Assembly (NCBI RefSeq): GCF_035944355.1
Contig: NZ_DASZBH010000016.1
Span: 434,001 to 498,000, forward strand
Length of the DNA: 64,000 nt
Reading direction: 5' to 3'
Source: Frateuria_A sp035944355
GTDB lineage: Bacteria > Pseudomonadota > Gammaproteobacteria > Xanthomonadales > Rhodanobacteraceae
Shown here: in pieces, positions 51,820 to 59,227 of the stretch
Layout of the letters: each line of letters opens with the position of its first letter
How positions within the stretch are numbered: position 1 is the first letter of the stretch
Notes under the pieces: model-generated
The model's database searches: none
What the model was told of the DNA's origin: nothing
What the model saw: only the letters and a program-made list of their open reading frames with translations
Made by a program: the position numbers and the translations under genes

Positions 51820-52866
51820 CTATTTCCCAAGGAACGGCTGCGCGATCTCGAGCACCGTCTGGTAAGGCTCCGGATCGTTGCGGTTGCTGAGCAGGATCAC
51901 GGTCAGGTGCTGCTTGGGCCAACGCACGATCACGTTGCGGAAGCCGATGCTCTCGCCCGAATGCCACAGCGTGTCGCCGGTGATGCGCCAGCCGTAGCCA
52001 TAGCTCGCCTCGTAGGGCTCGCCGGTGACCTTGGCGTGCGGGCTGAAGGCGGCCTGGCGCGAGGCGTCGCCGAGCAGGCGGTCGTCGTACAGCGCCGCGT
52101 CCCACTTGGCCAGGTCGTCGATGTTGGAATAGATGCCGCCGTCGCCGCGGGTGGCGGAGGTGAGGTCCTGGTCGGTGCGCAGCCAGCGGCCGCCGGTTTT
52201 GCTGTAGCCGTAGGCGCGGTTGGGCACGTTCTTGCTGTCGTGCACGTAGAGCAGGGTGTGGTCCATGTGCAGCGGCCTGAAGATGCGCTGCGCGAGGAAA
52301 TCCTGCAGCGTCCGGCCCGAGGCCTTTTCCACCACCAGCCCGAGCAGCACGTAGCCGGAATTGCTGTAGCGATAGGCGCTGCCCGGCGCGAAGTAGCTGC
52401 GCGGCGTGGCCGACAGCATGCGCAGCACGTCCTGGTCGTCGAGCTGGGCGGTCCGGTTCGGTGGGATCAGGTCCTCGTAGTCGATCAGCCCGCCAGTGTG
52501 GCTGAGCAGCTGGCGCAGGGTGACCTGGTCGGTGGTGGCGGGCAGGCTGGGCAGCCAGTGGCGGATGGAATCGTCGAGCGTGAGCTTGCCGTCCTCGGCC
52601 AGCAGCAGGATCGCCGCGGCGGTGAACTGCTTGCTCACCGAGGCGAGGCGGAAGTCGGTGGCCGGGGTGACCTTGGCGTGCCGCTCCAGGTCGGCCAGGC
52701 CGTAGCCCTTGCGCAGCAGCGGCTTGCCGTCCCTGAGCACGAGCAGGGCGGCGCCGGGCGCCTCGCCCTGGTATCTCTGCATCAGGCGGTCGGCGTTCTG
52801 TATGCCGTCGCTGGCGTGGACCGAGGCGGCGAAAAGGATCGAGGCGAAAAGCAGAGCAGCGCGCAT
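51820..52866 (-). CDS. secreted serine hydrolase of the beta-lactamase/D-aminopeptidase family
   Basis: A 348-residue class C beta-lactamase-fold enzyme with signal peptide (MRAALLFASILFAASVHA). Catalytic set: SVSKQF (Ser-x-x-Lys), YRYSNSGYVLLG (Tyr-x-Asn), WHSGESIGFR (the KTG-equivalent HSG). LRQLLSHTGGLIDYED is the usual S12 block. Family members are mostly D-aminopeptidases, D,D-peptidases or esterases, not resistance enzymes; the neighbouring D,D-dipeptidase and dipeptidases favour peptidoglycan peptides as substrate. ATG at 52866 follows GGAGA and opens the signal; an ATG nine codons earlier is discarded. Confidence 0.85.
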   Translation of the reverse strand: MRAALLFASILFAASVHASDGIQNADRLMQRYQGEAPGAALLVLRDGKPLLRKGYGLADLERHAKVTPATDFRLASVSKQFTAAAILLLAEDGKLTLDDSIRHWLPSLPATTDQVTLRQLLSHTGGLIDYEDLIPPNRTAQLDDQDVLRMLSATPRSYFAPGSAYRYSNSGYVLLGLVVEKASGRTLQDFLAQRIFRPLHMDHTLLYVHDSKNVPNRAYGYSKTGGRWLRTDQDLTSATRGDGGIYSNIDDLAKWDAALYDDRLLGDASRQAAFSPHAKVTGEPYEASYGYGWRITGDTLWHSGESIGFRNVIVRWPKQHLTVILLSNRNDPEPYQTVLEIAQPFLGK

Positions 52867-52889
52867 GCGTTTCTCCGTGCGTTGTGAAC

Positions 52890-53015
52890 TCAAGCCCCGC
52901 TTCCATCGGGAGAGGGGTTGGGGCGAGGGTTCGGCAGGCGGGGCGCCTGCGCCGCCCGAACCCTCACCCGCCTGTCGGCACCCTCTCCCGGAGGGAGAAG
53001 GGCTCGGTCGCGTGG
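52890..53015. repeat. palindromic intergenic repeat, long imperfect inverted copy
   Basis: GGGAGAGGGGTTGGGGCGAGG and GTTCGGC (about 52909-52938) face GCCCGAACCCTCACCCG and CACCCTCTCCC (52957-52995). GGCAGGCGGGGCGCCTGC forms an apical stem. The 163-nt gap between the two genes contains only this element. CCCTCTCCC/GGGAGAGGG wording recurs at 55.36-55.47 kb. Confidence 0.65.
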
Positions 53016-53029
53016 CATGAGGCCGGCCC

Positions 53030-53737
53030 TCATTCCACCGGCACGTCGTAGATGGTGTGCGGCGTAGGCTCGGAAGCCCAGGTGTAGTGCCACCACTCCA
53101 GCGGGTAGTTCTTGAAGCCTTCGCGCTCCATCGCCTCGCGCAGCAGCAGCCGGTTGGCGTGCTGCGCGGGCGTAACGTCCGGTGCGTCGGTGTGCGCGCG
53201 CACGTCGAAGTAATCGAACGGCGTGCCCATGTCCAGCGGCTGGCAGTGGCGGCCCGGGCGGTCGCACCGCTGCAGCGTCAGGTCCATCGTGCCGCCGCGG
53301 CTGTGGCCGGAGACCGGCGCGATGTAGTCGCCCAGCAGCACGCTCTTGTCCAGCCGCGGATAGTGCGCCGCCTTGGTGCGCTGGTCGTGGAGGTCGTGCC
53401 CCCAGCGCACGAAGTGCGCCACTGCGCGGGCGGGGCGGTAGCAGTCCCATAGCTTCAGGCGCATGTGCCGTGCGCGCAGCTCGTGTTCCACGCGCGCCAG
53501 CGCCTCGGCCACCGGACGCTTGAGCAGGCATTTCGGCGCGAGGTAGCCCTCGACCGGCGCGCCGACGAAGTTGTCGCTGCCGGCGTACTTGATGTCCTCG
53601 GTCATCTCGGGGACGAGCGTGCGGATGTCGACCAGGTCGGCCGAGGCGGCGGTGCGGGCCGGCGAGAGCGTGACCGGCTGGTCGGCCTGCGCCGCCACGC
53701 TCGTAGCCAACAGGCACGCGGCGGCGCCGAGCCACAT
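53030..53737 (-). CDS. ddpX: D-alanyl-D-alanine dipeptidase (VanX/DdpX type), exported
   Basis: A 235-residue zinc D,D-dipeptidase. Signal region MWLGAAACLLATSVAAQA; then VDIRTLVPEMTEDIKYAGSDNFVG, RLKLWDCYRPARAVAHFVRW, the zinc and active-site motif VSGHSRGGTMDLTL (SxHxxGxxxD), GTPFDYFDVRAH and the second zinc motif YPLEWWHYTW (ExxH). Enzymes of this group in Gram-negatives release D-Ala for nutrition and are not vancomycin-resistance determinants when vanH/vanA partners are absent, as here. ATG at 53737 was taken because the in-frame region before it is repeat DNA. One of four minus-strand hydrolases in series. Confidence 0.88.
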   Translation of the reverse strand: MWLGAAACLLATSVAAQADQPVTLSPARTAASADLVDIRTLVPEMTEDIKYAGSDNFVGAPVEGYLAPKCLLKRPVAEALARVEHELRARHMRLKLWDCYRPARAVAHFVRWGHDLHDQRTKAAHYPRLDKSVLLGDYIAPVSGHSRGGTMDLTLQRCDRPGRHCQPLDMGTPFDYFDVRAHTDAPDVTPAQHANRLLLREAMEREGFKNYPLEWWHYTWASEPTPHTIYDVPVE

Positions 53738-53741
53738 CGGG

Positions 53742-53825
53742 AGTCTTCCCCCGCGTGCGCGCTCCGGCTCGCCTCCATCCGTCCTGCGGGCGGCTTCCCC
53801 CGCAAGCGGGGAAAGGATCGGTTCG
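53742..53825. repeat. short palindromic intergenic repeat
   Basis: The 92-nt gap contains CCCCGC-AA-GCGGGG (about 53800-53814) preceded by CCGTCCTGCGGGCGG, the same vocabulary as the repeats at 6.2 and 59.2 kb. A frame through it would add an artificial N-terminus to the D,D-dipeptidase. Confidence 0.5.
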
Positions 53826-53829
53826 TGGC

Positions 53830-55374
53830 TCACGGGCAGTCTCCGATGCGCTCGAAATGCAGGTCCTCGAAGTCCGAACTGAAATCGCCCTTCGGATCGA
53901 GCTTGGCCATGGTAAGCGTAGGCGGCGAACCCGGGTGCGGGTCGAGCCAGGCGTCCATGTCCACGGCATCCCCGTCCCAGCGCACCAGGTAGCGCTCGTC
54001 CAGCTGCCTGACCGTGCCGTGCATGCGCGGCGACTTGCGCGAGGCCCATTGCACGGCATCGCCGCGCGGGCACAGCGCGATCTCGCCGAACCACGGGTCG
54101 CGGTAGCGGCCCGACCAGGTGAAGGCGGCCGGCGGCACCGCGGCGGCGCCCGAGGCATCCGGCGGCCGCGCGGCGGCGGGACGCTTGGCGGCCTCGCGCT
54201 CGATCGCATCGGCATACAAGGCGACGCCGCGGCCTTCGCCGGGCGCGGTGAAGTGCTTGATCAGCACCTCGCCCAGCACGGTGCGCGCATCTCCGGCCTC
54301 GCCGTTGATCATGAACACGAAACCGCTCTTGCGGTCCGGCAGCAGCGCCAGCATGGAGTACATGCCACTCAGCGTGCCGGTGTGCCAGACCACCCACTGA
54401 CCGTCCACGTCGGTCATGCGCCAGCCGTAGCCGTAGGCCATGACGTGGCTATGGTCCCAGGCGCGGCGCCGGGCGGAGACCGGGATCAGCATGTGCGGCG
54501 ACTGCAGCAGCTGCCGCTGCTCCGGCGAAAGCCACTTGAGCTGCGCCGCCGTGGGCGCCAGCCAGTTCCTGCCCCAGGCCAGCATGTCCTCCAGGTCGCA
54601 GCGGATGCCGCCGGCGGCGGCAGCGGTGATCGCCGGGACCTCCGGGCCGTCCCGGTCCATCGGCAGGTTGCGGCCGTCCTTGCGGTAGTGCGGCTGGGCC
54701 ACGTCGCCGACCTGGTCGCGGTTCCACGCGCCGACCTGGCAGCGGGACAGCCCGAGCGGCTCGAACACCTCGCGGCGCATCAGCGTCTCGTAGGGCGCGC
54801 CGCCCGCGGCCGCGGCCACTTCGCCGGCGACCACGTAGAGCAGGTTGTCGTACTGGTACTGCGAACGGAAGCTGTAGCCCGGCTTGATGTAGCCCAGGCC
54901 GTGGATGATGTCGGCGCGGCTGAAGTCATTGGGCTCGGGCCAGAGCATCAGGTCGCCGCCGCCCTCGGGCAGGCCGCTGGAGTGCGTGAGCAGGTCGGCC
55001 ACGCGCATGTTCCTGGTGACCCACGGGTCGACCATGCGGAAATCCGGCAGGTACCTGGTGACCGGGTCGTCCCAGGCCAGCTTGCCTTGGTCGACCAGCC
55101 GGCCGAGCAGCGCGGTGGTCATGGCTTTGCTGTTGGAGGCGATCTTGAAGAGCGTGCGGGGGGTGACCTTCTTGCCGGAGCCGGCGACGGTTTCGCCGCG
55201 GGTGGCGCTGTAGACGACCTGGCCGTTCTCGATCACGCCGACCGCGAGGCCCGGGAGGTGGTAGCGCGCGACCACGGCGTCGACGATCGGGTCGTAGGCC
55301 GGGTTGGATTGCGCGCACGCGAGGGTGGAAAAGAGCGCGAGCGAGAGACCGAGGCAAAGGCCCCCTCTCCCCAA
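53830..55374 (-). CDS. secreted beta-lactamase-fold serine hydrolase with C-terminal extra domain
   Basis: A 514-residue exported S12-type hydrolase. The first ~360 residues hold KIASNSKAMTTALLGRLVD (Ser-x-x-Lys), LLTHSSGLPEGGG, YQYDNLLYVVAGEV (Tyr-x-Asn) and VVWHTGTLSGMYSMLALLPD (HTG). A ~130-residue beta-rich tail follows (FTWSGRYRDPWFGEIALCPRGD), the DUF3471-like domain often attached to such enzymes. No ATG precedes the signal peptide; TTG at 55374, behind GGGGGAGA, starts GRGGLCLGLSLALFSTLACA and is proposed as start, with moderate confidence because the region is repeat-derived. Expected to act on D-amino-acid peptides or esters. Confidence 0.82.
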   Translation of the reverse strand: MGRGGLCLGLSLALFSTLACAQSNPAYDPIVDAVVARYHLPGLAVGVIENGQVVYSATRGETVAGSGKKVTPRTLFKIASNSKAMTTALLGRLVDQGKLAWDDPVTRYLPDFRMVDPWVTRNMRVADLLTHSSGLPEGGGDLMLWPEPNDFSRADIIHGLGYIKPGYSFRSQYQYDNLLYVVAGEVAAAAGGAPYETLMRREVFEPLGLSRCQVGAWNRDQVGDVAQPHYRKDGRNLPMDRDGPEVPAITAAAAGGIRCDLEDMLAWGRNWLAPTAAQLKWLSPEQRQLLQSPHMLIPVSARRRAWDHSHVMAYGYGWRMTDVDGQWVVWHTGTLSGMYSMLALLPDRKSGFVFMINGEAGDARTVLGEVLIKHFTAPGEGRGVALYADAIEREAAKRPAAARPPDASGAAAVPPAAFTWSGRYRDPWFGEIALCPRGDAVQWASRKSPRMHGTVRQLDERYLVRWDGDAVDMDAWLDPHPGSPPTLTMAKLDPKGDFSSDFEDLHFERIGDCP

Positions 55375-55470
55375 CCATCTCCCCCGGCGGGGCCGGCCCG
55401 GCTGCGGCAATGCGCTCCCTCTCCCCCGAGCTTGCCTGGGGGAGAGGGTTGGGGAGCGGGGGAGGCCCTT
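55360..55470. repeat. double palindromic repeat element
   Basis: Two nested inverted repeats fill the gap: outer CCCCCTCTCCCCAACC (from 55361) against GGGTTGGGGAGCGGGGG (from 55447), and inner CCCTCTCCCCC against GGGGGAGAGGG around GAGCTTGCCT. It overlaps the proposed start region of the upstream-lying hydrolase gene, so insertion here may have replaced that gene's original start. Confidence 0.7.
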
Positions 55471-55483
55471 CGCCGCAAAACCC

Positions 55484-56713
55484 TCAATGCCGCGCATCGC
55501 GTTCCACCTCGCGCCACACGCGCAGCAGGTTGCCGCCCCAGATCTTGGCGATGTCCGCGTCGCTGAAGCCGGCGCGGCGCAGCGCGGCGGCGACGTTGCG
55601 GGTCTTGCCGGCATCCTCCCAGTCGGTGATGCCGCCGCCGCCGTCGAAGTCCGAGGCGATGCCGACGTGGTCGATGCCGGCCACGTCCACCATGTGGCGG
55701 ATCTGCCTGACGTAGTCGTCCAGCGTGGGCAGCGGGAACCGTTGCTGGATCTTGGCCATGCCGGCGGCCATCGCGGGCAGGTAGTCGTGCTTGTCGCTGT
55801 CGTACTTCTTGTCGCCGGCGGCCCTGGCCACCTCGTCCTGCAGCTTCTTCTCCGCCGCCTCGCGGCCCGGATCCTTCTTCAGGAACTCCTTGTAGGCGAC
55901 CGCCTGGATCACGCCGCCCTTGGCGGCGATGGCGCGCAGCAGGTCGTCGGGCAGGTTGCGCGGGTGGTCGAGCACGGCGCGTGCGCCGGAATGCGAGGCG
56001 ATGAGCGGCGCGCGGGACACGGCCAGCGCATCGCGCACGCAGGCGTCGGAGGCGTGCGAGATGTCGACCATGATGCCGAGCCGGTTGGCGCGCGCGACCA
56101 CCTGGCGGCCGAAGTCGGTCATGCCGTGGTCGCCCTTGCTGTTCATCGCGCTCTCGCCGTGGTCGGTGTCCGGCAGCGAGCTGGTGCACAGGTCGTTGTT
56201 GCCCACGTGCACCAGGCCGACGTAGCGCGCGCCGCGGTCGTAGGCCGCATCGAGACGGTGCAGGTCGTGACCCAGCGAGTACGCATTCTCGATGCCGATC
56301 ATCGCCGACAGCAGCCCGGCCTTGCGGTTGGCCACGGCCTGGTCCGGCGAGGTGGCCAGGCGGATGCGGTCCGGATACATCATCAGCATGCGGCCGATCG
56401 CCTCGTACTTGCTCTCGGCCTGGTCCACCGCCTGGGCGTAGCCGGCGGCGTCGAGCTCGTGCTGCGGCACCCAGATCACGAAGAACGCGGCGTTCAGCCC
56501 GCCGCGCTCCATCTTGCCCAGATCCACCAGCAGCGGCGTGTCCTTGCCGGCGTCGAAGCGCGGCTCGCGCATGTAGGTGAAGGGGATATCGACGTGGGTG
56601 TCGATGGTGATCGGCGGATCGGGCGGCGCCTGCTGCGCCGACGTAGGCACGGCGGCGAGCAGGGCAAAAAGAGCGAGAAGAGTGAAAAGAGCGATGCGGT
56701 GTAGCGGGGTCAT
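55484..56713 (-). CDS. exported membrane-type dipeptidase (renal dipeptidase family M19)
   Basis: A 409-residue zinc dipeptidase with signal MTPLHRIALFTLLALFALLAAVPTSA. M19 ligands: TIDTHVDIPF (HxD), SAMIGIENAYSLG (bridging Glu), IMVDISHASD (His), PLIASHSGARAV (His) and DHVGIASDFDGGGG (Asp). The family hydrolyses dipeptides with either L- or D-residues at the C-terminal side, including murein fragments such as L-Ala-D-Glu. AGGAGC precedes the ATG at 56713. It lies 14 nt behind the lysA remnant and heads the four-gene minus-strand hydrolase series. Confidence 0.93.
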   Translation of the reverse strand: MTPLHRIALFTLLALFALLAAVPTSAQQAPPDPPITIDTHVDIPFTYMREPRFDAGKDTPLLVDLGKMERGGLNAAFFVIWVPQHELDAAGYAQAVDQAESKYEAIGRMLMMYPDRIRLATSPDQAVANRKAGLLSAMIGIENAYSLGHDLHRLDAAYDRGARYVGLVHVGNNDLCTSSLPDTDHGESAMNSKGDHGMTDFGRQVVARANRLGIMVDISHASDACVRDALAVSRAPLIASHSGARAVLDHPRNLPDDLLRAIAAKGGVIQAVAYKEFLKKDPGREAAEKKLQDEVARAAGDKKYDSDKHDYLPAMAAGMAKIQQRFPLPTLDDYVRQIRHMVDVAGIDHVGIASDFDGGGGITDWEDAGKTRNVAAALRRAGFSDADIAKIWGGNLLRVWREVERDARH

Positions 56714-56727
56714 GCTTGCTCCTGTGG

Positions 56728-56918
56728 TCACGCGGCTTGCCAATCCTGCGCCGACATCTCGCCGGCGACCATCTCCTCCAGCGTCTGCCGGCGACGGACG
56801 ACCGCGTAGCGGCCCGCGTCGAGCATGACCTCGGCGGCGAGCGGGCGCGAGTTGTAGCTCGATGACATGGGGGCGCCGTAGGCGCCCGCGCCCTGGATGG
56901 CGAGCAGATCGCCGCGTC
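56728..56918 (-). pseudogene. lysA: 3' remnant of diaminopimelate decarboxylase gene
   Basis: Sixty-two codons on the minus strand read DLLAIQGAGAYGAPMSSSYN then SRPLAAEVMLD and VVRRRQTLEEMV before a TGA at 56730-56728. GAGAYG and YNSRP are the diagnostic C-terminal residues of LysA (PLP and substrate contacts). Everything upstream, over 350 residues, is gone: homology stops at about 56918 and runs straight into another broken gene on the opposite strand. It cannot be expressed as an enzyme. An intact lysA must exist elsewhere if the organism makes lysine, so this was probably a second copy tied to the murein-peptide cluster. Confidence 0.8.
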
Positions 56919-57095
56919 CAGCACCGGGAAGTGCCGCTGGCGCACATCGGCGGCGTGGCCGCCACGCTGATCCTGGTCAACTATTCCCGCGCGCTGGTGC
57001 TGGTCGGCATCCTGCTCGCCCTGCTGGGCTACATACTGGGCACCGGTTTCGGCCTGCTGGTGGCTTCGGTGATGTCGGCCCCGGCCGGGCCCTGA
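56919..57095 (+). pseudogene. 3' remnant of a multi-pass membrane protein gene
   Basis: About 58 codons on the plus strand encode VPLAHIGGVAATLILVNYSR and ALVLVGILLALLGYILGTGF before a TGA at 57095. These look like the last two membrane helices of a transporter-like protein. No start codon or ribosome site precedes it; the join with the lysA remnant is at about 56918/56919. The family is uncertain; the GYILGTGFG ending resembles DUF819-type membrane proteins. Confidence 0.6.
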
Positions 57096-57117
57096 GCGCG
57101 CCATGAGGAGCAAGACC

Positions 57118-58518
57118 ATGCGAACCACCGTTTCCGCCGCGCTGCTGGCCCTGCTGCTGGTCGTGCCGCTGCTGCACGCGCGCGGGCAGGCATCCACGCT
57201 GCCGCTGCCGCCTTCGGGCGTGCTCGGCGTCGGCGAGGCGCAGATGACGCCCGCGTTCTGGATCGGCCTGCAGGCGCAGCCCGATAAAGTCATCCTGGAC
57301 CGCAGCCAGATCCAGGCGCAGAACGCTGCGCTGTTCGCCCGCGACGGCTCGATGCACGAGCTGCGCAAGCTGCCGGCCACGCTGTCCGCCACCCAGGTAC
57401 GCGGATGGATCGAAGGCCTGGCCAGGCCGCCGACGCGGCCGCTCTACGACGTCGAGGGCAAGCCGGTGCCGGCTGCCCGGCTCGAGGCCATCGCCGATGC
57501 GCGCGCGCTCGATACGGTGCCGGCCAGCCAGAAGACGCGCTTCGGCATGGTGGTGCGTCGCGCGGCGCTGCGCAGCTTTCCCACCACGCTGCGCGTGTTC
57601 AGCGAGCCGGGCGATAGCGATATCGACCGCTTCCAGGAAACCGCCGAGTTCCCCGGCACGCCGGTGCTGATCGCCCACGCCAGCCGCGACGGCCGCTGGC
57701 TGTTCGTGGTGAGCCCGCGCTACGCCGCCTGGACGGAGGCGGCCAACATCGCCGAAGGCAGCCGCGCCGACGTGCTGGCCTACGCCGACAAGGCGCCCTA
57801 CCGCATCGTCACCGGCGCCAAGGTCTACACCGTGTTCACCCGCGAAGCGCCAGCCGTCTCGCAGGTGGAGCTGGACATGGGCACGCGTGTGCCGGTGCTC
57901 ACCGACCTGCCGCCGGACCAGCCGGTCAACGGGCAGACGCCCTACGCCGCGCACGTGATCGAGCTGCCGGTGCGCAAGGCCGACGGCTCGCTCGCCTTCA
58001 GCCCCGCGCTGATCCAGAAGAACGCCGACACCGCCGCCGACTACCTGCCGCTGACGCCGCGCAACCTGATCACCCAGGCGTTCAAGTTCCTGGGCGAGCG
58101 CTACGGCTGGGGCCATGCCTACGATGGGCGCGACTGCTCCGGCTTCGTCTCGGACGTCTACCGCTCGATGGGCGTGCAGATGCCGCGCAACACCTCCAGC
58201 CAGGGCATGAGCCCGGCCTTCGCGAAGCAGGCCTTCGCCAAGGGCAGCGCGCACCAGCAGCGCCTGCGCGCCGCGCAAGGGCTGCAGCTTGGCGACCTGG
58301 TCTACATCCCCGGTCACGTGATGCTGTCGCTGGGCCAGTGGCGGGGCCAGCCGTGGGTGATCCACGACGTGCTGGGCATGAGCTACCGCACCGCCGATGG
58401 CGCGACCAGGCACGTCAAGCTCAATGCCGTGTCGGTGACCCCCTTGCTGCCGATGCTCGCGGGCAAGGACTCCACCTTCATCGACCACATGACCAGCATC
58501 GTGCGCATGCGGCCGTGA
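57118..58518 (+). CDS. secreted NlpC/P60 (C40) cysteine peptidase with SH3-like domains, murein-peptide endopeptidase
   Basis: A 466-residue exported protein. Signal MRTTVSAALLALLLVVPLLHA, an N-terminal stabilising domain (~25-120), two SH3b-like stretches (VVRRAALRSFPTTLRVFSEP; DKAPYRIVTGAKVYTVFTRE), then the C40 domain: AFKFLGERYGWGHAYDGRDCSGFVSD (catalytic Cys), LGDLVYIPGHVMLSLG (His) and WVIHDVLG (third residue). The layout equals YkfC-type gamma-D-glutamyl-diamino-acid endopeptidases, which release L-Ala-D-Glu from murein tripeptides. GAGGAG eight bases before ATG 57118 decides the start against the ATG at 57103. Its natural partner, the L-Ala-D/L-Glu epimerase, is the wrecked gene next door. 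Confidence 0.88.
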   Translation: MRTTVSAALLALLLVVPLLHARGQASTLPLPPSGVLGVGEAQMTPAFWIGLQAQPDKVILDRSQIQAQNAALFARDGSMHELRKLPATLSATQVRGWIEGLARPPTRPLYDVEGKPVPAARLEAIADARALDTVPASQKTRFGMVVRRAALRSFPTTLRVFSEPGDSDIDRFQETAEFPGTPVLIAHASRDGRWLFVVSPRYAAWTEAANIAEGSRADVLAYADKAPYRIVTGAKVYTVFTREAPAVSQVELDMGTRVPVLTDLPPDQPVNGQTPYAAHVIELPVRKADGSLAFSPALIQKNADTAADYLPLTPRNLITQAFKFLGERYGWGHAYDGRDCSGFVSDVYRSMGVQMPRNTSSQGMSPAFAKQAFAKGSAHQQRLRAAQGLQLGDLVYIPGHVMLSLGQWRGQPWVIHDVLGMSYRTADGATRHVKLNAVSVTPLLPMLAGKDSTFIDHMTSIVRMRP

Positions 58519-58576
58519 CCGACATCCGTACCCTCGCCCTTGAAGCGGCTCCGCATCCGGGACACGGCCAAACCAA

Positions 58577-58963
58577 ATCACGAAGACCACGGACATCCAG
58601 TTCGGCATGCTGCGGGTGCCGCTGAAGACATCCTTCAGACCGCCTTGCGCACCGTCAACCGAGGACATCGTGGTGATGGTGCGCCGACGCCGGCCACCGC
58701 GGTGATCACCGGCGGAAGATCAAGGTCGGCAAGGACATCGGCGTCGACATCGGCGATCCACGCGGCGGTCGAGGGCCGCGCGCTGCTGCGCCGCGTTGGC
58801 GCGAGCCGACGTGATCACCAAGATCGACCTCGACGGGGCATTCGCTGGCGCGTTCAACCCGGTCGATGGTGGGGTACTCTTCAACGAATCGGAGAACTCC
58901 CTGACCGACGCCGCAGGGCTGTGCATCCGGGAGATCAGGGGGCTTGGAGAGGATCGACGACTG
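58577..58963 (+). pseudogene. shredded dipeptide (L-Ala-D/L-Glu) epimerase gene
   Basis: Fragments of one mandelate-racemase-superfamily enzyme lie in order but in shifting frames. TDIQFGMLRVPLKTSFR, ALRTV and EDIVVMV are the N-terminal cap; PATAVITG follows; KIKVGKDIGVDI is the catalytic Lys-x-Lys strand; AIHAAVEGRALLR is next; DVITKIDLDGAFAG, NPVDGGVLFNESE, SLTDA and IREIRGLERIDD-stop (58961-58963) are the C-terminus. About 390 nt replace an expected ~1000: roughly 100 codons are missing before KIKVGK and over 100 after ALLR, and there are several single-base shifts, including an extra G before the last nine codons. Nothing functional can be made. Its stop overlaps the regulator's ATG (TGATG). 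Confidence 0.8.
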
Positions 58964-59074
58964 ATGTCGCCGCTGGTCAAAATCCGTGCGGAACGTGACC
59001 AGATGTCGGCGGTGGAGCGGCGCATCGCGGACTTCATCCTGGAAAACGCGCACTTGCTGCGCGACTACTCTGGC
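58964..59074 (+). pseudogene. 5' remnant of a MurR/RpiR-family regulator gene
   Basis: MSPLVKIRAERDQMSAVERR followed by IADFILENAHLLRDYS is the N-terminal helix set of RpiR-type regulators. The reading stops resembling the family at about codon 36, just before the recognition helix, where repeat DNA begins. The SIS effector domain is absent. The intact gene probably sensed a murein sugar or peptide and controlled the neighbouring peptidase genes; those may now be unregulated. The frame stays open into the repeat and the next gene's start region, but that is accidental. Confidence 0.7.
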
Positions 59075-59079
59075 GCTCT

Positions 59080-59215
59080 TGAGCGCCTCTTCCTCCGGGG
59101 GGTGGGTGAGATGGCGCGACCCGCGCGCACGCTCCGCGCCGCCCGAACCTTCATCCGCCCCATCCTTGTCCGAGGACGGATCGCCCGCTCCCGGGCGGGG
59201 AGGGGTTCCATTGCG
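59080..59215. repeat. palindromic intergenic repeat
   Basis: GC hairpins such as GCCCGCTCCC-GGGCGGGG (59188-59207) and CGCCGCCCGAACCTTCATCCGCCCCATCC wording match the other dispersed repeats. The element sits exactly where the RpiR-type regulator breaks off, and may be the cause or the site of the deletion. Confidence 0.5.
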
Positions 59216-59227
59216 CGAGGCCGTCCC

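Noticed and set aside
53030..53737. Vancomycin-resistance (vanX) interpretation
   Set aside because: No vanH, vanA or vanRS genes are present and the protein is exported; D,D-dipeptidase for nutrient use fits the neighbours.
51820..55374. The two beta-lactamase-fold genes as antibiotic-resistance beta-lactamases
   Set aside because: They have the HSG/HTG motif and architecture of S12 D-peptidases or esterases and sit among peptidase genes.
56728..57117. A small new gene spanning 56862-57095
   Set aside because: The frame's first part runs through the antisense of the lysA remnant; only the last ~58 codons look like protein, so it is a chimeric remnant.
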